Shown here piece by piece: positions 33,976 to 42,887 of a stretch of DNA of 64,000 bases; the first letter of the stretch is position 1; each line of letters begins with the position of its first letter. The position numbers and the translations under genes were made by a program. The notes below the pieces were generated by a model, which did no database searches, was not told where the DNA came from, and saw only the letters and a program-made list of their open reading frames with translations. The stretch lies in assembly GCA_034430215.1 (NCBI GenBank), contig DAOUFE010000006.1:62001-126000 (forward strand), in the 5' to 3' direction. The stretch is from UBA4782 sp034430215. GTDB taxonomy: Bacteria > Chloroflexota > Anaerolineae > Anaerolineales > Anaerolineaceae.

Positions 33976-35625
33976 CTAGACACTTCCCCCAAGTTTCTTT
34001 AAAGTATCTTCGATTTTTTGACGTTCTTCGTCATCGGTAGATATTGAAAGGGCTTTCTGCAGATCAGCTTTGGCTTCGGTAATATTTCCCAGGTATTTAT
34101 AGATAATTGCCCGGTTGTAGTAAGCACTTGCCGAATCTGGGAATAATTCTACTGCTTTATTTTCAGCTTCCAATGCTTTATTCTTATTCCCTAATTTTAG
34201 ATAGCAGACTGCCATCAGGTTGTATCCGTCGATCGTAGGGGTCATTGAGTTTGCCTTCTCCATATTCTCAATGGAAAGAGAATATTGACCCTGCTTGTAA
34301 TATACAATACTGATGTTGTAATATGCTTCTACAGTATCCGGGTTTAATTCCATCACTTTCAGGTAGTCATCGATAGATTTAGAATAATAGCCCAGGCTTG
34401 AGTATAAAGAAGCTCGATTGATATAAGCTTGAATGTATGTTCCATCAATCTCAATTGCTTTATTAAAATCGTTAATGGCGTCCTGGCTGTATCCCAGATA
34501 CCTGTTTGCTAAACCCCGGTTGTTGTATGCATTGGAATTGTCTGGAACTTGCAGGATATAGGCATCGAAATCGACCTTTGCAGGGGCAAATTGATTTGTC
34601 TTAATATAAAGAATCCCACGATTAAGCAGCGCGTTGGTATTATCGGGGTGATTTTCCAGGCATCTTGTGAAATCCAAAATGGCTGCTTCATAATTCAATA
34701 ATGCTGAATTAGCGAGTCCCCGTTCAAAATAGAGATCGTTACCTGCTTCTATTCCCCGGTTTAGATCATCCAAGGCTTCCTGATATTTTTCCTGCAGGAG
34801 GTAAATATTCCCTCTTAGCGAATATACGATCTCATATCCGGTTGGCTGCAAATCGATAATTTTGTTGACATCTGCCAGCGCGAGATCGTATTTTCCCAGT
34901 TGGGTATAAGCGTACCCCCTCCGGAAGTAAAGCATAGGAACTGTCGAAGAAGAATATTGGATGGCGAAGCTATAATCTTGTGCTGCAGCGGCATAATCTC
35001 CAAGCAATTCATAATACATTGCCCGGTTCATGTAACCCGTCGAATCAGTGGGACTCAAACTAATCCCATAGTCATAATCTTCTTTCGCTTTGTCATACAG
35101 TTTCATCGTCTGATAAATCTGCGCTCTGGAAAAATAGAGAAGAGGGTTTTCTGGTGAAAGGTTCATGGCAGTATTAATGTCAGCCATGGCGGGTTGGAAT
35201 TGCTTTGTGCTGGCAAAAACTTCTGCTCTCGCAGAATAATACTCATAAACATCAGGTTTCAATTCAATGGCTTTATCGAAAGCGGAAAAAGCCAACATGG
35301 TTGAGCCCAGTTGGGTGTAATCGATTCCCAGCGCGTAATAGACATCAGGGTCCTCAAACCCCATGCTGATGATATTTTCATATACCTTTACTGCTTCTTC
35401 ATATTGGTTATTATTTTCATATTCTTTTGCTGTATTGATCTGTTGAAGCGCCGAAGATGGTAAAAGGGTAGGGGTGATCGTCGCATCGATGGTTGGAGTC
35501 GCTGCAAATAAAGAATTTTTTCCTGCAAATATACTTGTGGAAAGTAACGAAAATGTCAGGCTTGCGATGATGATCACGCTGAACAGTGTAATAACAAATT
35601 TATTATGGATATGAGAGTTTTCCAT
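33976..35625 (-). CDS. TPR-repeat protein with N-terminal membrane anchor
   Basis: About 549 residues. One N-terminal hydrophobic helix (FVITLFSVIIIASLTFSLL) is followed by a Thr/Pro-rich segment and about thirteen to fourteen 34-residue TPRs from residue ~60 to the C-terminus (e.g. YYALGIDYTQLGSTMLAFSAFDKAIELKP). TPR arrays form protein-interaction superhelices. The protein is probably exported or membrane-tethered. A GAG six bases before the ATG at 35625 favours it over the ATG at 35631. It lies 120 bp upstream of the beta-helix lipoprotein gene. Confidence 0.85.
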   Translation of the reverse strand: MENSHIHNKFVITLFSVIIIASLTFSLLSTSIFAGKNSLFAATPTIDATITPTLLPSSALQQINTAKEYENNNQYEEAVKVYENIISMGFEDPDVYYALGIDYTQLGSTMLAFSAFDKAIELKPDVYEYYSARAEVFASTKQFQPAMADINTAMNLSPENPLLYFSRAQIYQTMKLYDKAKEDYDYGISLSPTDSTGYMNRAMYYELLGDYAAAAQDYSFAIQYSSSTVPMLYFRRGYAYTQLGKYDLALADVNKIIDLQPTGYEIVYSLRGNIYLLQEKYQEALDDLNRGIEAGNDLYFERGLANSALLNYEAAILDFTRCLENHPDNTNALLNRGILYIKTNQFAPAKVDFDAYILQVPDNSNAYNNRGLANRYLGYSQDAINDFNKAIEIDGTYIQAYINRASLYSSLGYYSKSIDDYLKVMELNPDTVEAYYNISIVYYKQGQYSLSIENMEKANSMTPTIDGYNLMAVCYLKLGNKNKALEAENKAVELFPDSASAYYNRAIIYKYLGNITEAKADLQKALSISTDDEERQKIEDTLKKLGGSV

Positions 35626-35723
35626 TAACATCTCAATATTGAGAGGGCAGTGTCATAATATCTTACCATATTGGCTTTTAACTTACATAAAATCAATGTA
35701 TAAAACGTGCGAGAAAATCAATA

Positions 35724-37010
35724 TTACTTGAACAGAGTAAATGCAAAAAGGTAAAGAATACTTGCCACAAGGCAGGTTCCTACCATTATTGGCAACCCCT
35801 TTTTATTCCATACTTTGGGTGTTATTGGTACATTTGTTTTCTCTGACAGGGATGCAACAACAATATTCGCTGTCGAACCTAGAATTGTGCCATTACCGCC
35901 AAAGCCTGCTCCAAATACCAATGCCCACCAAAGAGGTTCTATTGGAATTCCTGAATTTCCCAATTCCTGAATGATGGGGATTAAAGCTATAGTAACTGGC
36001 ACATTATCAATAAATGCAGATAAGATTGCAACTCCCCATAGAAGGATTATTCCTAAAAGCATTGGAGGAAAATTTTGCGCATGTGAAATCAAATTTGCAA
36101 CCGCTTGCATTACACCTGCTGATTGGAGACCGCCGATAAGGACAAAAAGTGAGGTAAAGAATATAAGAATATCCCATTGGATTCTCTTAAGAGTTTCTTG
36201 AATGGGAGGGCGAACCCAAACTAAGACAATTGCAGAAGCTGTAAGTGCAACCAGCGATGGCCTGATATGAAGAATTTCTTCAAGCAAGAATGCGATTAAT
36301 GCAATTCCAAGGATAATAAGCACTTTTCTTACGGTTTTTCGATCTTTTAAAGCACTCAATGGATTCAGTTCTTCAAGGGCTTCCAAATTTTGTGGTTTTT
36401 CGGAAAGTTCATTATGGAAGAAAAAACGAAGCATAAACAGGGCAACCAGCCAGACAATGACAACAATTGGCAAACTATGAGTAAGAAAATCAATGAAAGT
36501 TAAATTTGCTGCTGAGCCAATAAGAATATTAGGAGGATCACCAATTAAAGTCGCTACTCCTCCTGTGTCTGACAATATAGCTTCTGCCATGAGATAAGGC
36601 TGAGGATTTAATCCAAGAATTTCACAAAGCAAAATCGAAATTGGTGCAATGAGTATGACTGTTGTTACATTATCAAGGAACATCGATATTACGGTTGTTG
36701 TAGTTCCCAAGAGCACCAGTAAAAGAATTGGTTTTCCTTTTGATCTTTTTCCAACGTAGATTGCAAGAAATTGAAAGAAGCCTGTTGGTTCCAGAATGGA
36801 AACTATGATCATCATTCCAATAAGTAAACCAAGTGTATTAAAATCAATAGACTCAAGTGCCTGTTCTTCTGAGTAGAAACCGAAAATTAATCCAAGGCAC
36901 ACCATTAATACAGCACCAACCAGAGATGCAATGGTACGATTTAGTCTTTCAGAAAAGATAAGATAGAGTGTGGCTACGAAAATTACGCTGGAGAGTATAG
37001 CTGCTATCAT
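35724..37010 (-). CDS. ArsB/NhaD-type SLC13-like anion or Na+ transporter
   Basis: A 428-residue polytopic membrane protein (10-12 helices) of the ion-transporter superfamily, COG1055/ArsB-NhaD type. The two hairpin signature regions are visible: LFLDNVTTVILIAPISI and AFIDNVPVTIALIPII, each with the DN(V/T)T/P motif. The substrate could be arsenite, Na+/H+ or a carboxylate or sulfate; the sequence alone does not decide. It is 4 bp downstream of the CBS-domain gene, which may encode its regulatory subunit. Confidence 0.87.
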   Translation of the reverse strand: MIAAILSSVIFVATLYLIFSERLNRTIASLVGAVLMVCLGLIFGFYSEEQALESIDFNTLGLLIGMMIIVSILEPTGFFQFLAIYVGKRSKGKPILLLVLLGTTTTVISMFLDNVTTVILIAPISILLCEILGLNPQPYLMAEAILSDTGGVATLIGDPPNILIGSAANLTFIDFLTHSLPIVVIVWLVALFMLRFFFHNELSEKPQNLEALEELNPLSALKDRKTVRKVLIILGIALIAFLLEEILHIRPSLVALTASAIVLVWVRPPIQETLKRIQWDILIFFTSLFVLIGGLQSAGVMQAVANLISHAQNFPPMLLGIILLWGVAILSAFIDNVPVTIALIPIIQELGNSGIPIEPLWWALVFGAGFGGNGTILGSTANIVVASLSEKTNVPITPKVWNKKGLPIMVGTCLVASILYLFAFTLFK

Positions 37011-37014
37011 TAAT

Positions 37015-37473
37015 TTAACCTTTTATATCTTTCCATGAAGATAGGATAGCTACTCCAATATCTACTCGTGATACTATTCCAACCAGCTCACCAGTTTCGG
37101 AAACAACTGGTAAATCTGACAAGTTATGTTTGAGCATAAGTCCGTAAGCGGCAAGCAATCCCGAATTATCAGATACGGGCAATGCAGGCTGCATGATTTC
37201 AGTTATTGGGCGATCAATCTGGTTAGCATTAGGACGAGTAGTTTCAACGGCTCCAAAATCACTAATGAAATCAACATCATTGATCAAATTAAAAAAAGCA
37301 GGCATTTCCAGATTAAGAAGATCAGGTAATCCAACCATGCCAATGACTTTATTTTCTATATTGATAACAGGTAGAAGACCAATATGTTGATCAGACATTT
37401 TTATTGCGGCATCTCGAATAGTAGCTTTGGAATCAATGGAAATAACATTCCTTTTCATGCAACTCTTTATCAT
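37015..37473 (-). CDS. CBS-pair domain protein
   Basis: A 152-residue protein made almost entirely of two CBS motifs (residues ~5-60 and ~90-148, the second as LKHNLSDLPVVSETGELVGIVSRVDI). Such Bateman modules bind AMP, ATP, SAM or related ligands and gate transporters or enzymes. Its position directly before the ArsB/NhaD-type transporter, 4 bp apart, suggests it regulates that transporter. Confidence 0.85.
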   Translation of the reverse strand: MIKSCMKRNVISIDSKATIRDAAIKMSDQHIGLLPVINIENKVIGMVGLPDLLNLEMPAFFNLINDVDFISDFGAVETTRPNANQIDRPITEIMQPALPVSDNSGLLAAYGLMLKHNLSDLPVVSETGELVGIVSRVDIGVAILSSWKDIKG

Positions 37474-37507
37474 TTTGACCTCTTTTTAAGATGGTAGATC
37501 CTGAGTA

Positions 37508-38386
37508 TCAAGTTAATCCTGTCATTGATGCACTAATCTCCCACAACTTTTTTTGAGTTGAGGCATTATATGAATTGTTGTTGGAGCGTACTGGTTTATT
37601 GTTTTCATCCCAATATTTGCCTGATATTCCCTCTACAGATGGATCTGCGGCAAGATATACATAAGTTTCTGCTTGTTTTTCAGGGGTAATTGCCATTTTC
37701 CGTTTCAATGAGTAGATTTTTCTTTGCCAAGGAGACAAATGGGTTAATCTTTCATCTGGAATTGCAACATTTGCCACACGCACACAATTAACCGTTACAC
37801 CAGTTCCTTCAAGCCGTCTGGCTAGTTCATATGTAAACATGACCTGTGCAAGTTTTGATTGATAATATGCATGCTGCATAGAGAATCGACGCTCTCCATT
37901 TAAATTATTAAAATCGATATCCAAAAAGGGGTACATCATTAGACCTTTGGAAGCAATTGTAATTATGCGGCTTGGTCTACTTTTAATTAGGGTCTCAAGA
38001 ATGAGATTTGTAAGCAAAAATACACCGAGGTGATTGGTTGCGAATACTGTTTCAAATCCTTCAGAAGTTTTTGTTGCCTTCTTGAGTGAGTGATCAAAGT
38101 TGGCAGCATTATGGATAATTACATCGAGACGATCGTGTGTTAATAAATATTCATTTGCGAATTGCCTGATGGATTTCTGCAAAGATAGATCAACTTGCAT
38201 AAACTCGACGTTATTATTTCCTGTCACTTGCTTTACTTCTTCTACAGCTTTTCTGCCTTGATCTTCTGAACGGCAAGCCATGATTACTGTTGCACCAAGA
38301 TTTGCTAATTTAATCGCAGCAGCTTTGCCAATTCCTGAATTGGCTCCAGTAATAATAACTTTCTTTGACTCCATTTTATATTTCAT
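37508..38386 (-). CDS. Short-chain dehydrogenase/reductase (retinol-dehydrogenase-like)
   Basis: A 292-residue SDR with the NAD(P)-binding TGANSGIGKAAA motif, a HNAA structural motif, the catalytic Ser (TIASKG) and YYQSK (Tyr and Lys). The extended C-terminus (ending SPWQRKIYSLKRKMAITPEKQAETYVYLAADPS) resembles the retinol dehydrogenase/WWOX-like group. AAAGGTG precedes the ATG at 38386 by six bases; a GTG three codons earlier lies within this site. It lies between the antiporter and CBS genes on the same strand. Confidence 0.87.
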   Translation of the reverse strand: MKYKMESKKVIITGANSGIGKAAAIKLANLGATVIMACRSEDQGRKAVEEVKQVTGNNNVEFMQVDLSLQKSIRQFANEYLLTHDRLDVIIHNAANFDHSLKKATKTSEGFETVFATNHLGVFLLTNLILETLIKSRPSRIITIASKGLMMYPFLDIDFNNLNGERRFSMQHAYYQSKLAQVMFTYELARRLEGTGVTVNCVRVANVAIPDERLTHLSPWQRKIYSLKRKMAITPEKQAETYVYLAADPSVEGISGKYWDENNKPVRSNNNSYNASTQKKLWEISASMTGLT

Positions 38387-38410
38387 TTCAGGCACCTTTC
38401 GCTCAAATAA

Positions 38411-39391
38411 TTATGTCCGTGAATATAAAAGCCAAATACTAACAATGTATAGCATAATTAAAGCAAAAGCATCAATTTCAATAAACAAGATGCGTTTTTC
38501 TAGTTTAGCAATATTTCCAATAAATGCCATAGCTGTCATTATTAATCCGAACATGCCGATCAATAGAAAGGAAGGATCGATAACAGCGAGAAAACGACCC
38601 TGAGTATAAAAAAGATCCGTCAATCCAATTGCAAACATATTGAACATGTTGCTACCAAACAGGTTACCGATTGCCATGTCATTTGCACCTATCTTAATGG
38701 CTGCCATTGTGGTAACCAATTCGGGTAATGAGGTAACAAGGGCGACTAGAGTGGTTCCAATAAAAGACGTTCCAAGCCCTGTTATTTCTGCGATATGGTT
38801 TGCGCTTCGTACCATGATAGGAGTAGCAATAAATAACACTGTTGATGCAAGAAGAAATCCTACAATACCTATAAATAGACCAGGGATATTTGATGGGATT
38901 TCATCAAACTCAATCGACTTATCAAGAGATGAGGAATTTTGTTGGATCAACCATACAGCCAAAAAATATGTACCGATGAGTAAAAGACTATCTAATCCAA
39001 CCCATCCAAGGCTTATTTTTATATCAGCCATAATAAGAAGCACTACCAGCGCAATCATGAAAACTGCCAGGCTGCCTGTTAATGCATGTTTCATAGCAGC
39101 CTTTCTCAAGATACGTTGGTCTCGATTTAAAATGTCGATGATAGCCAGTAATACCATATTGAAGGAATTGCTGCCTAATAAATTCCCCGCTGCCAAATTC
39201 GGAGAACTTTGGTTCAATGAACTGATTGAAGTAAGAACTTCAGGAAGTGAAGTTGCACCAGCAAGTAATAATACACCGATGAACATTCGTCCCAGTCGGG
39301 TTCGTAGAGCGATCACATCACCATATTTAGCCAATTGATTTGCAGCGAATACTATTACTGCAGCAGCAAAAAAGAAGGTTATCCATACCAT
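38411..39391 (-). CDS. Na+/Ca2+ antiporter (CaCA family, YrbG-like)
   Basis: A 326-residue membrane protein with two inverted five-helix repeats. The alpha-1 motif is SLPEVLTSIS...LAAGNLLGSNSFNM and the alpha-2 motif is SLPELVTTMAA...MAIGNLFGSNMFNM, with the ion-binding Glu residues intact. It exports Ca2+ in exchange for Na+ or H+. It is preceded by a small PII-like gene only 13 bp away. Confidence 0.9.
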   Translation of the reverse strand: MVWITFFFAAAVIVFAANQLAKYGDVIALRTRLGRMFIGVLLLAGATSLPEVLTSISSLNQSSPNLAAGNLLGSNSFNMVLLAIIDILNRDQRILRKAAMKHALTGSLAVFMIALVVLLIMADIKISLGWVGLDSLLLIGTYFLAVWLIQQNSSSLDKSIEFDEIPSNIPGLFIGIVGFLLASTVLFIATPIMVRSANHIAEITGLGTSFIGTTLVALVTSLPELVTTMAAIKIGANDMAIGNLFGSNMFNMFAIGLTDLFYTQGRFLAVIDPSFLLIGMFGLIMTAMAFIGNIAKLEKRILFIEIDAFALIMLYIVSIWLLYSRT

Positions 39392-39404
39392 GATGATTTC
39401 TCAC

Positions 39405-39737
39405 TTAATGGGTCTGAAAGCCCTTTAATGATGATAACTTCCATGCAGCGAATATCCCTGTATTCGGATCATCCAAGTCGCCGACTATACTTTCAACCAA
39501 TTCAAGGCAAAGTTGAATTTTATTTTGATCTTCTACAATAACAAAGATAGTTATGTTCCCAAGTTCAATGTCAGTAGACGCGCCAAAAGAGTAGCGCATG
39601 GGAACGTGTTTATTAAGATGGCGAAATGCACCTGTGCTTTCAAAGATTGTTGCACCAGTAATTCCATGGTTTGCCCAGACTTTCAATATTTGATTAAGAA
39701 ATTCTGGATTATCTAAAACAAACATGATTATGAACAT
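39405..39737 (-). CDS. Small PII-like (GlnB-fold) protein
   Basis: A 110-residue protein with alternating beta strands and helices suggestive of the PII/ferredoxin-like fold (IIMFVLDNPEFLNQILKVWANHGITGATIFEST, then NITIFVIVEDQNKIQLCLELVESIVGDLDDPNTGIFAAW). The central loop is short and lacks the PII uridylylation Tyr motif. PII-like proteins encoded beside transporters commonly bind nucleotides and gate the transporter. The assignment is from fold pattern, so moderate. Confidence 0.55.
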   Translation of the reverse strand: MFIIMFVLDNPEFLNQILKVWANHGITGATIFESTGAFRHLNKHVPMRYSFGASTDIELGNITIFVIVEDQNKIQLCLELVESIVGDLDDPNTGIFAAWKLSSLKGFQTH

Positions 39738-39804
39738 AACATCTTCTCCTCATTTTTGACTTATTTACCTTGGCATGAGGGAATTACTTCATAGAACTTT
39801 AAAT

Positions 39805-41148
39805 TTATTCTATTGGTGCACCTTTCGTTCTCCCCATCCAGGAAATATCGTATGCTGCTCCAAAAAACTCTTTAAATATTCGATAATAGAGTAATTCCTC
39901 TTTGGTATTTAATTGCCAACCATTCGGTAATTTACTTTCATGTAAAAAATCAGAATCAGAAACATTTTCATCAGCATAATTATTAAGGAGATTGAGAAAA
40001 CCACCACCCTCCCAGAACTTTGCTTTTGTACGGTTCAATACCTGAGAAGGAAGGAGATCTTTTACCGCACATCTCAAAATCCATTTTTCGATGCCATTTC
40101 TCAATTTATATTCAGCTGGTATTCGTAAGGCAAAATCCACAACAGCTGGATCAAGAAAACCAAGACGTGGGACCGTACCATGCGCTGAAGCACATCTGTC
40201 CACTCTCTGAAGTGCAGTGTTATGTAAACGACCAATAATGTCTATTAACTCTCCAGGCAATGATTCAAGTTGTAAACCTTTAAGGTACTCATAGCCAGCA
40301 AATAACTCATCTCCCCCCTCTCCGGAGATTACAGCAGGCACATAATCTGATGCATATTTTGCAAGAAGGAAATTTAAGACTGTTGAACGAACTAATAAGG
40401 CATCAAAAGACTCTAAGTGATAAATAACCTCAGACAAATGCTGGAGTATATCTTGAGGGTTTACAATAATTTCATGATGGTCAGATTTTATGTGATTTGC
40501 CATTTGTCGGGCAAAAATTAAATCAGGTGCTCCCGGTAAACCTGCTGCAAATGTGTGTAGTTTTTGAACCTTACTCCGGGCTATTGCAGCCAATACACTA
40601 GAATCCAATCCGCCAGATAACCAGGATCCAATATTTCCATCCCCTATACAATTTTCTATTGAAATTTCTAATCTTTGACGTAATTCTGAGGAAATGGAAT
40701 CTGCAGTACCTTGTATTGGAGGTTTAATAGCTAAATGAAAATACGGCTTGAGATTATGACCATCAAAAGAGCACCCAGGGGGTACCTCATGAATATCATT
40801 GGTAACCATTAATAACGCTTTTACTTCTGAAGCAAAACAAAAATCTCTATCACGGGTCCAACCATAGTAAAGAGGGGCAGCTCCAAGAGGATCGCGTTTA
40901 AGCACGAAACCTTCTTGGATTGCTCGTGCCTGGGCAAAACGGCCCGGTAAAGATCCATCTCTTGCAAGACCTTTATTAATGAAGACAAATGAATCTTTTT
41001 GCTGAATTTTTGTTCCTGCTATACCCAGGGTTGTTCCTTGAGAGCTTCGGATTTCTTTCCAGTCCCCCCCGCGATGATTTATTTTGGTTAGCATTTGAGA
41101 AATTGTTTTATTTTTATTTGCTTTTGCGATTCCCGCTATTCCTGACAT
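39805..41148 (-). CDS. Asparagine-synthetase-like protein lacking the Cys nucleophile
   Basis: A 447-residue protein. The C-terminal ATP-pyrophosphatase domain is typical of asparagine synthetase B (PP-loop SGGLDSS, then ISGEGGDELFAGYEYLKG). The N-terminal glutaminase domain starts MSGIAGIAK instead of MCGIAG, so the catalytic Cys is Ser, and the domain is only ~110 residues instead of ~190. Glutamine hydrolysis is therefore unlikely; ammonia or another nucleophile may be used, as in beta-lactam synthetase-like or lasso-peptide cyclase-like enzymes. AAGGATGA precedes the tandem ATGs (41151, 41148). Its upstream neighbour is an octopine-dehydrogenase-family gene. Confidence 0.82.
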   Translation of the reverse strand: MSGIAGIAKANKNKTISQMLTKINHRGGDWKEIRSSQGTTLGIAGTKIQQKDSFVFINKGLARDGSLPGRFAQARAIQEGFVLKRDPLGAAPLYYGWTRDRDFCFASEVKALLMVTNDIHEVPPGCSFDGHNLKPYFHLAIKPPIQGTADSISSELRQRLEISIENCIGDGNIGSWLSGGLDSSVLAAIARSKVQKLHTFAAGLPGAPDLIFARQMANHIKSDHHEIIVNPQDILQHLSEVIYHLESFDALLVRSTVLNFLLAKYASDYVPAVISGEGGDELFAGYEYLKGLQLESLPGELIDIIGRLHNTALQRVDRCASAHGTVPRLGFLDPAVVDFALRIPAEYKLRNGIEKWILRCAVKDLLPSQVLNRTKAKFWEGGGFLNLLNNYADENVSDSDFLHESKLPNGWQLNTKEELLYYRIFKEFFGAAYDISWMGRTKGAPIE

Positions 41149-41245
41149 CATTCATCCTTAATTCAAAAATGGGGTGTTACAAATTTTTTATACAGACTTA
41201 AGTTTATTGAAAATCCAGTTTATTGCTGAAAGAGTTCTTCAATTT

Positions 41246-42364
41246 TTAGAGGTACTCACCTTCAATAGTGCCAGTATTTACATAATTTTTTAACTCCCCT
41301 ACACTTAATTTATCAATTCCCATCTTATCTATTGTTCGTCCGCGGCGGTAATAATCTGTTCGATGGATAATTGAGCAAATTTGGATAATTGCGTCCATAG
41401 CTTTTACAGAAACACCATATCGCTGACCCAAGGATGCGATGGGAACCAAACTCATTGGAACATCTTCAAAAATATAGCGGTGATTAAGAGTTGGAGGAGC
41501 TTTAATGCCATAGTATCCTTGTTGATTATGGATTGCTTCATTGAGATCTTCGCCAGTTGAGTCGTAAGAAAGTTTGAGCCACTCAAGAGCTGTGCGTGAG
41601 CGAATTCCTAAAGCCGATGCAACAGTGACGCGTTCTCGGTCAAGTGCTTCAAGAACACGGGCAACTGAAGTTGTAACTCCATCAATATAAAACTGGTAAT
41701 TACCATGGGTAGATTCGATCCATCCAGAGTTAAGAATTGTCAACGCCGGATGAAAAATCGCCCCCATATTATTAAGACCGGTCTGAAGCACATTACCGCC
41801 ATCAATAAACTCAGGAAAAGCTTCATGAATCATATCAAGTACAAGATGAGTTCGTGTTGCTGGAAGCGCAGCTAATGGAATAGCATCTTTTATTCTAAAT
41901 ATCCGTGCTTGGGCTGGTCCATCTGAACGTGAGGCATAAATAAAGGTTTCCGTTTCAGCTATGGTGACATCAGCTTTGCAGTCCATAGCTCTTAAAACTT
42001 TTGCAACTTCTATTGACCCACAGGTTCTACCTGGATGTAATACGATAATTTGCCCATCTTTTAAATAAGGTGCAAATAATTTTGCAATCTCACTATGAGC
42101 TGAAGAAGGAACAACAACCATTATCATATCTGCATTCTCTACTGCCTTTTCAATATTGGAAGTAACACAAGCTAATCTTGCCAATCCTTTTGGCCCACCC
42201 TCAAAACTGGTAAGGTCAATACCTCCAAGTTCATTAATTGCAGAAATATTATCGAAAGTTCGGTTATATAAAGTAGTTGGAAATCCTAATAATCCCATGT
42301 GTGCCGCCATGGCTTTTCCGCCGTGTCCAGCTCCTATGACTGTAAATCTAATTTTTTTCGACAT
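41246..42364 (-). CDS. NAD/NADP octopine/nopaline dehydrogenase family protein
   Basis: A 372-residue two-domain dehydrogenase. The N-terminal Rossmann fold has VIGAGHGGKAMAAHMG and the C-terminal octopine-dehydrogenase (helical) domain starts near LQTGLNNMGAIFHPALTILNSG and carries the catalytic His. The family reductively condenses an amino acid and a keto acid (opines) or oxidises such compounds. GGAG seven bases before the ATG at 42364 sets the start; a GTG two codons earlier is not used. It is the first gene of the leftward series and is followed by the Asn-synthetase-like gene, suggesting joint work on an amino-acid conjugate (inference). Confidence 0.85.
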   Translation of the reverse strand: MSKKIRFTVIGAGHGGKAMAAHMGLLGFPTTLYNRTFDNISAINELGGIDLTSFEGGPKGLARLACVTSNIEKAVENADMIMVVVPSSAHSEIAKLFAPYLKDGQIIVLHPGRTCGSIEVAKVLRAMDCKADVTIAETETFIYASRSDGPAQARIFRIKDAIPLAALPATRTHLVLDMIHEAFPEFIDGGNVLQTGLNNMGAIFHPALTILNSGWIESTHGNYQFYIDGVTTSVARVLEALDRERVTVASALGIRSRTALEWLKLSYDSTGEDLNEAIHNQQGYYGIKAPPTLNHRYIFEDVPMSLVPIASLGQRYGVSVKAMDAIIQICSIIHRTDYYRRGRTIDKMGIDKLSVGELKNYVNTGTIEGEYL

Positions 42365-42426
42365 AATCACACTCCATTAAAGTTACTGTTGTAAATAACT
42401 GACACTAACCGTTTTACTGCTTCTTA

Positions 42427-42459
42427 CTAAAAGAGCGGCTATTCCAGCCGCTCTTTTAG
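42427..42459. terminator. Bidirectional rho-independent terminator
   Basis: A perfect 14-bp stem (CTAAAAGAGCGGCT at 42427-42440 with its complement at 42446-42459) and a 5-nt loop. The GC-rich core is flanked by AAAA and TTTT, so it can terminate in either direction. It lies upstream of the dehydrogenase gene and just downstream of the small minus-strand frame at 42494-42655. Confidence 0.75.
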
Positions 42460-42493
42460 TAGATAGTTAGTTAAAGAAATAAATTCAATTCCT

Positions 42494-42655
42494 CTAGAAT
42501 CTCGAAGATGAGGGCTGAGGGAGAATTTGTTCAAGGATTATTGCCGAAGTACAGGAATCCTTGACAGCTCCCAATAATGAAATATTAGCTTTTACGGGGG
42601 GATCAGTGATCCATCTCATCCGTAAACAAGTAAACTGAAATTTTGTTGTTCCCAT
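42494..42655 (-). CDS. Possible small protein, 53 residues
   Basis: An open frame from ATG 42655 (GAAGAGAAAAGT upstream) encodes 53 residues beginning MGTTKFQFTCLRMRW; no family recognised. In its favour: a TATAAT (42677-42672 read leftward) sits 17 bp upstream and a terminator follows 34 bp after the stop, so a complete transcription unit can be drawn. Against: short, no detectable domain, no good -35. It may be a small protein or an sRNA. Confidence 0.35.
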   Translation of the reverse strand: MGTTKFQFTCLRMRWITDPPVKANISLLGAVKDSCTSAIILEQILPQPSSSRF

Positions 42656-42779
42656 ACTTTTCTCTTCAATCATTATAGCAAAGAATGGCAAGAACATATG
42701 GTTGAATCAATTCAGGAATAACTGCTGAACAGTAATTTGGCATGTATCTTGCACTATATATATCCGACAGGCAATTTTA

Positions 42780-42785
42780 TATAAT
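42780..42785 (+). promoter_or_regulatory. -10 element candidate for the giant gene
   Basis: TATAAT about 100 bp before the giant gene's GTG. No good -35 is found at 16-18 bp, so this is tentative. Confidence 0.3.
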
Positions 42786-42887
42786 ATTTCGATAAAAATT
42801 TGTTAGTTATTATTTTATTTCATTCTATTGATTTTATATTGATAATATGATACGATGGTCATAATTCCGTTATTAGGTGATGCCTTC

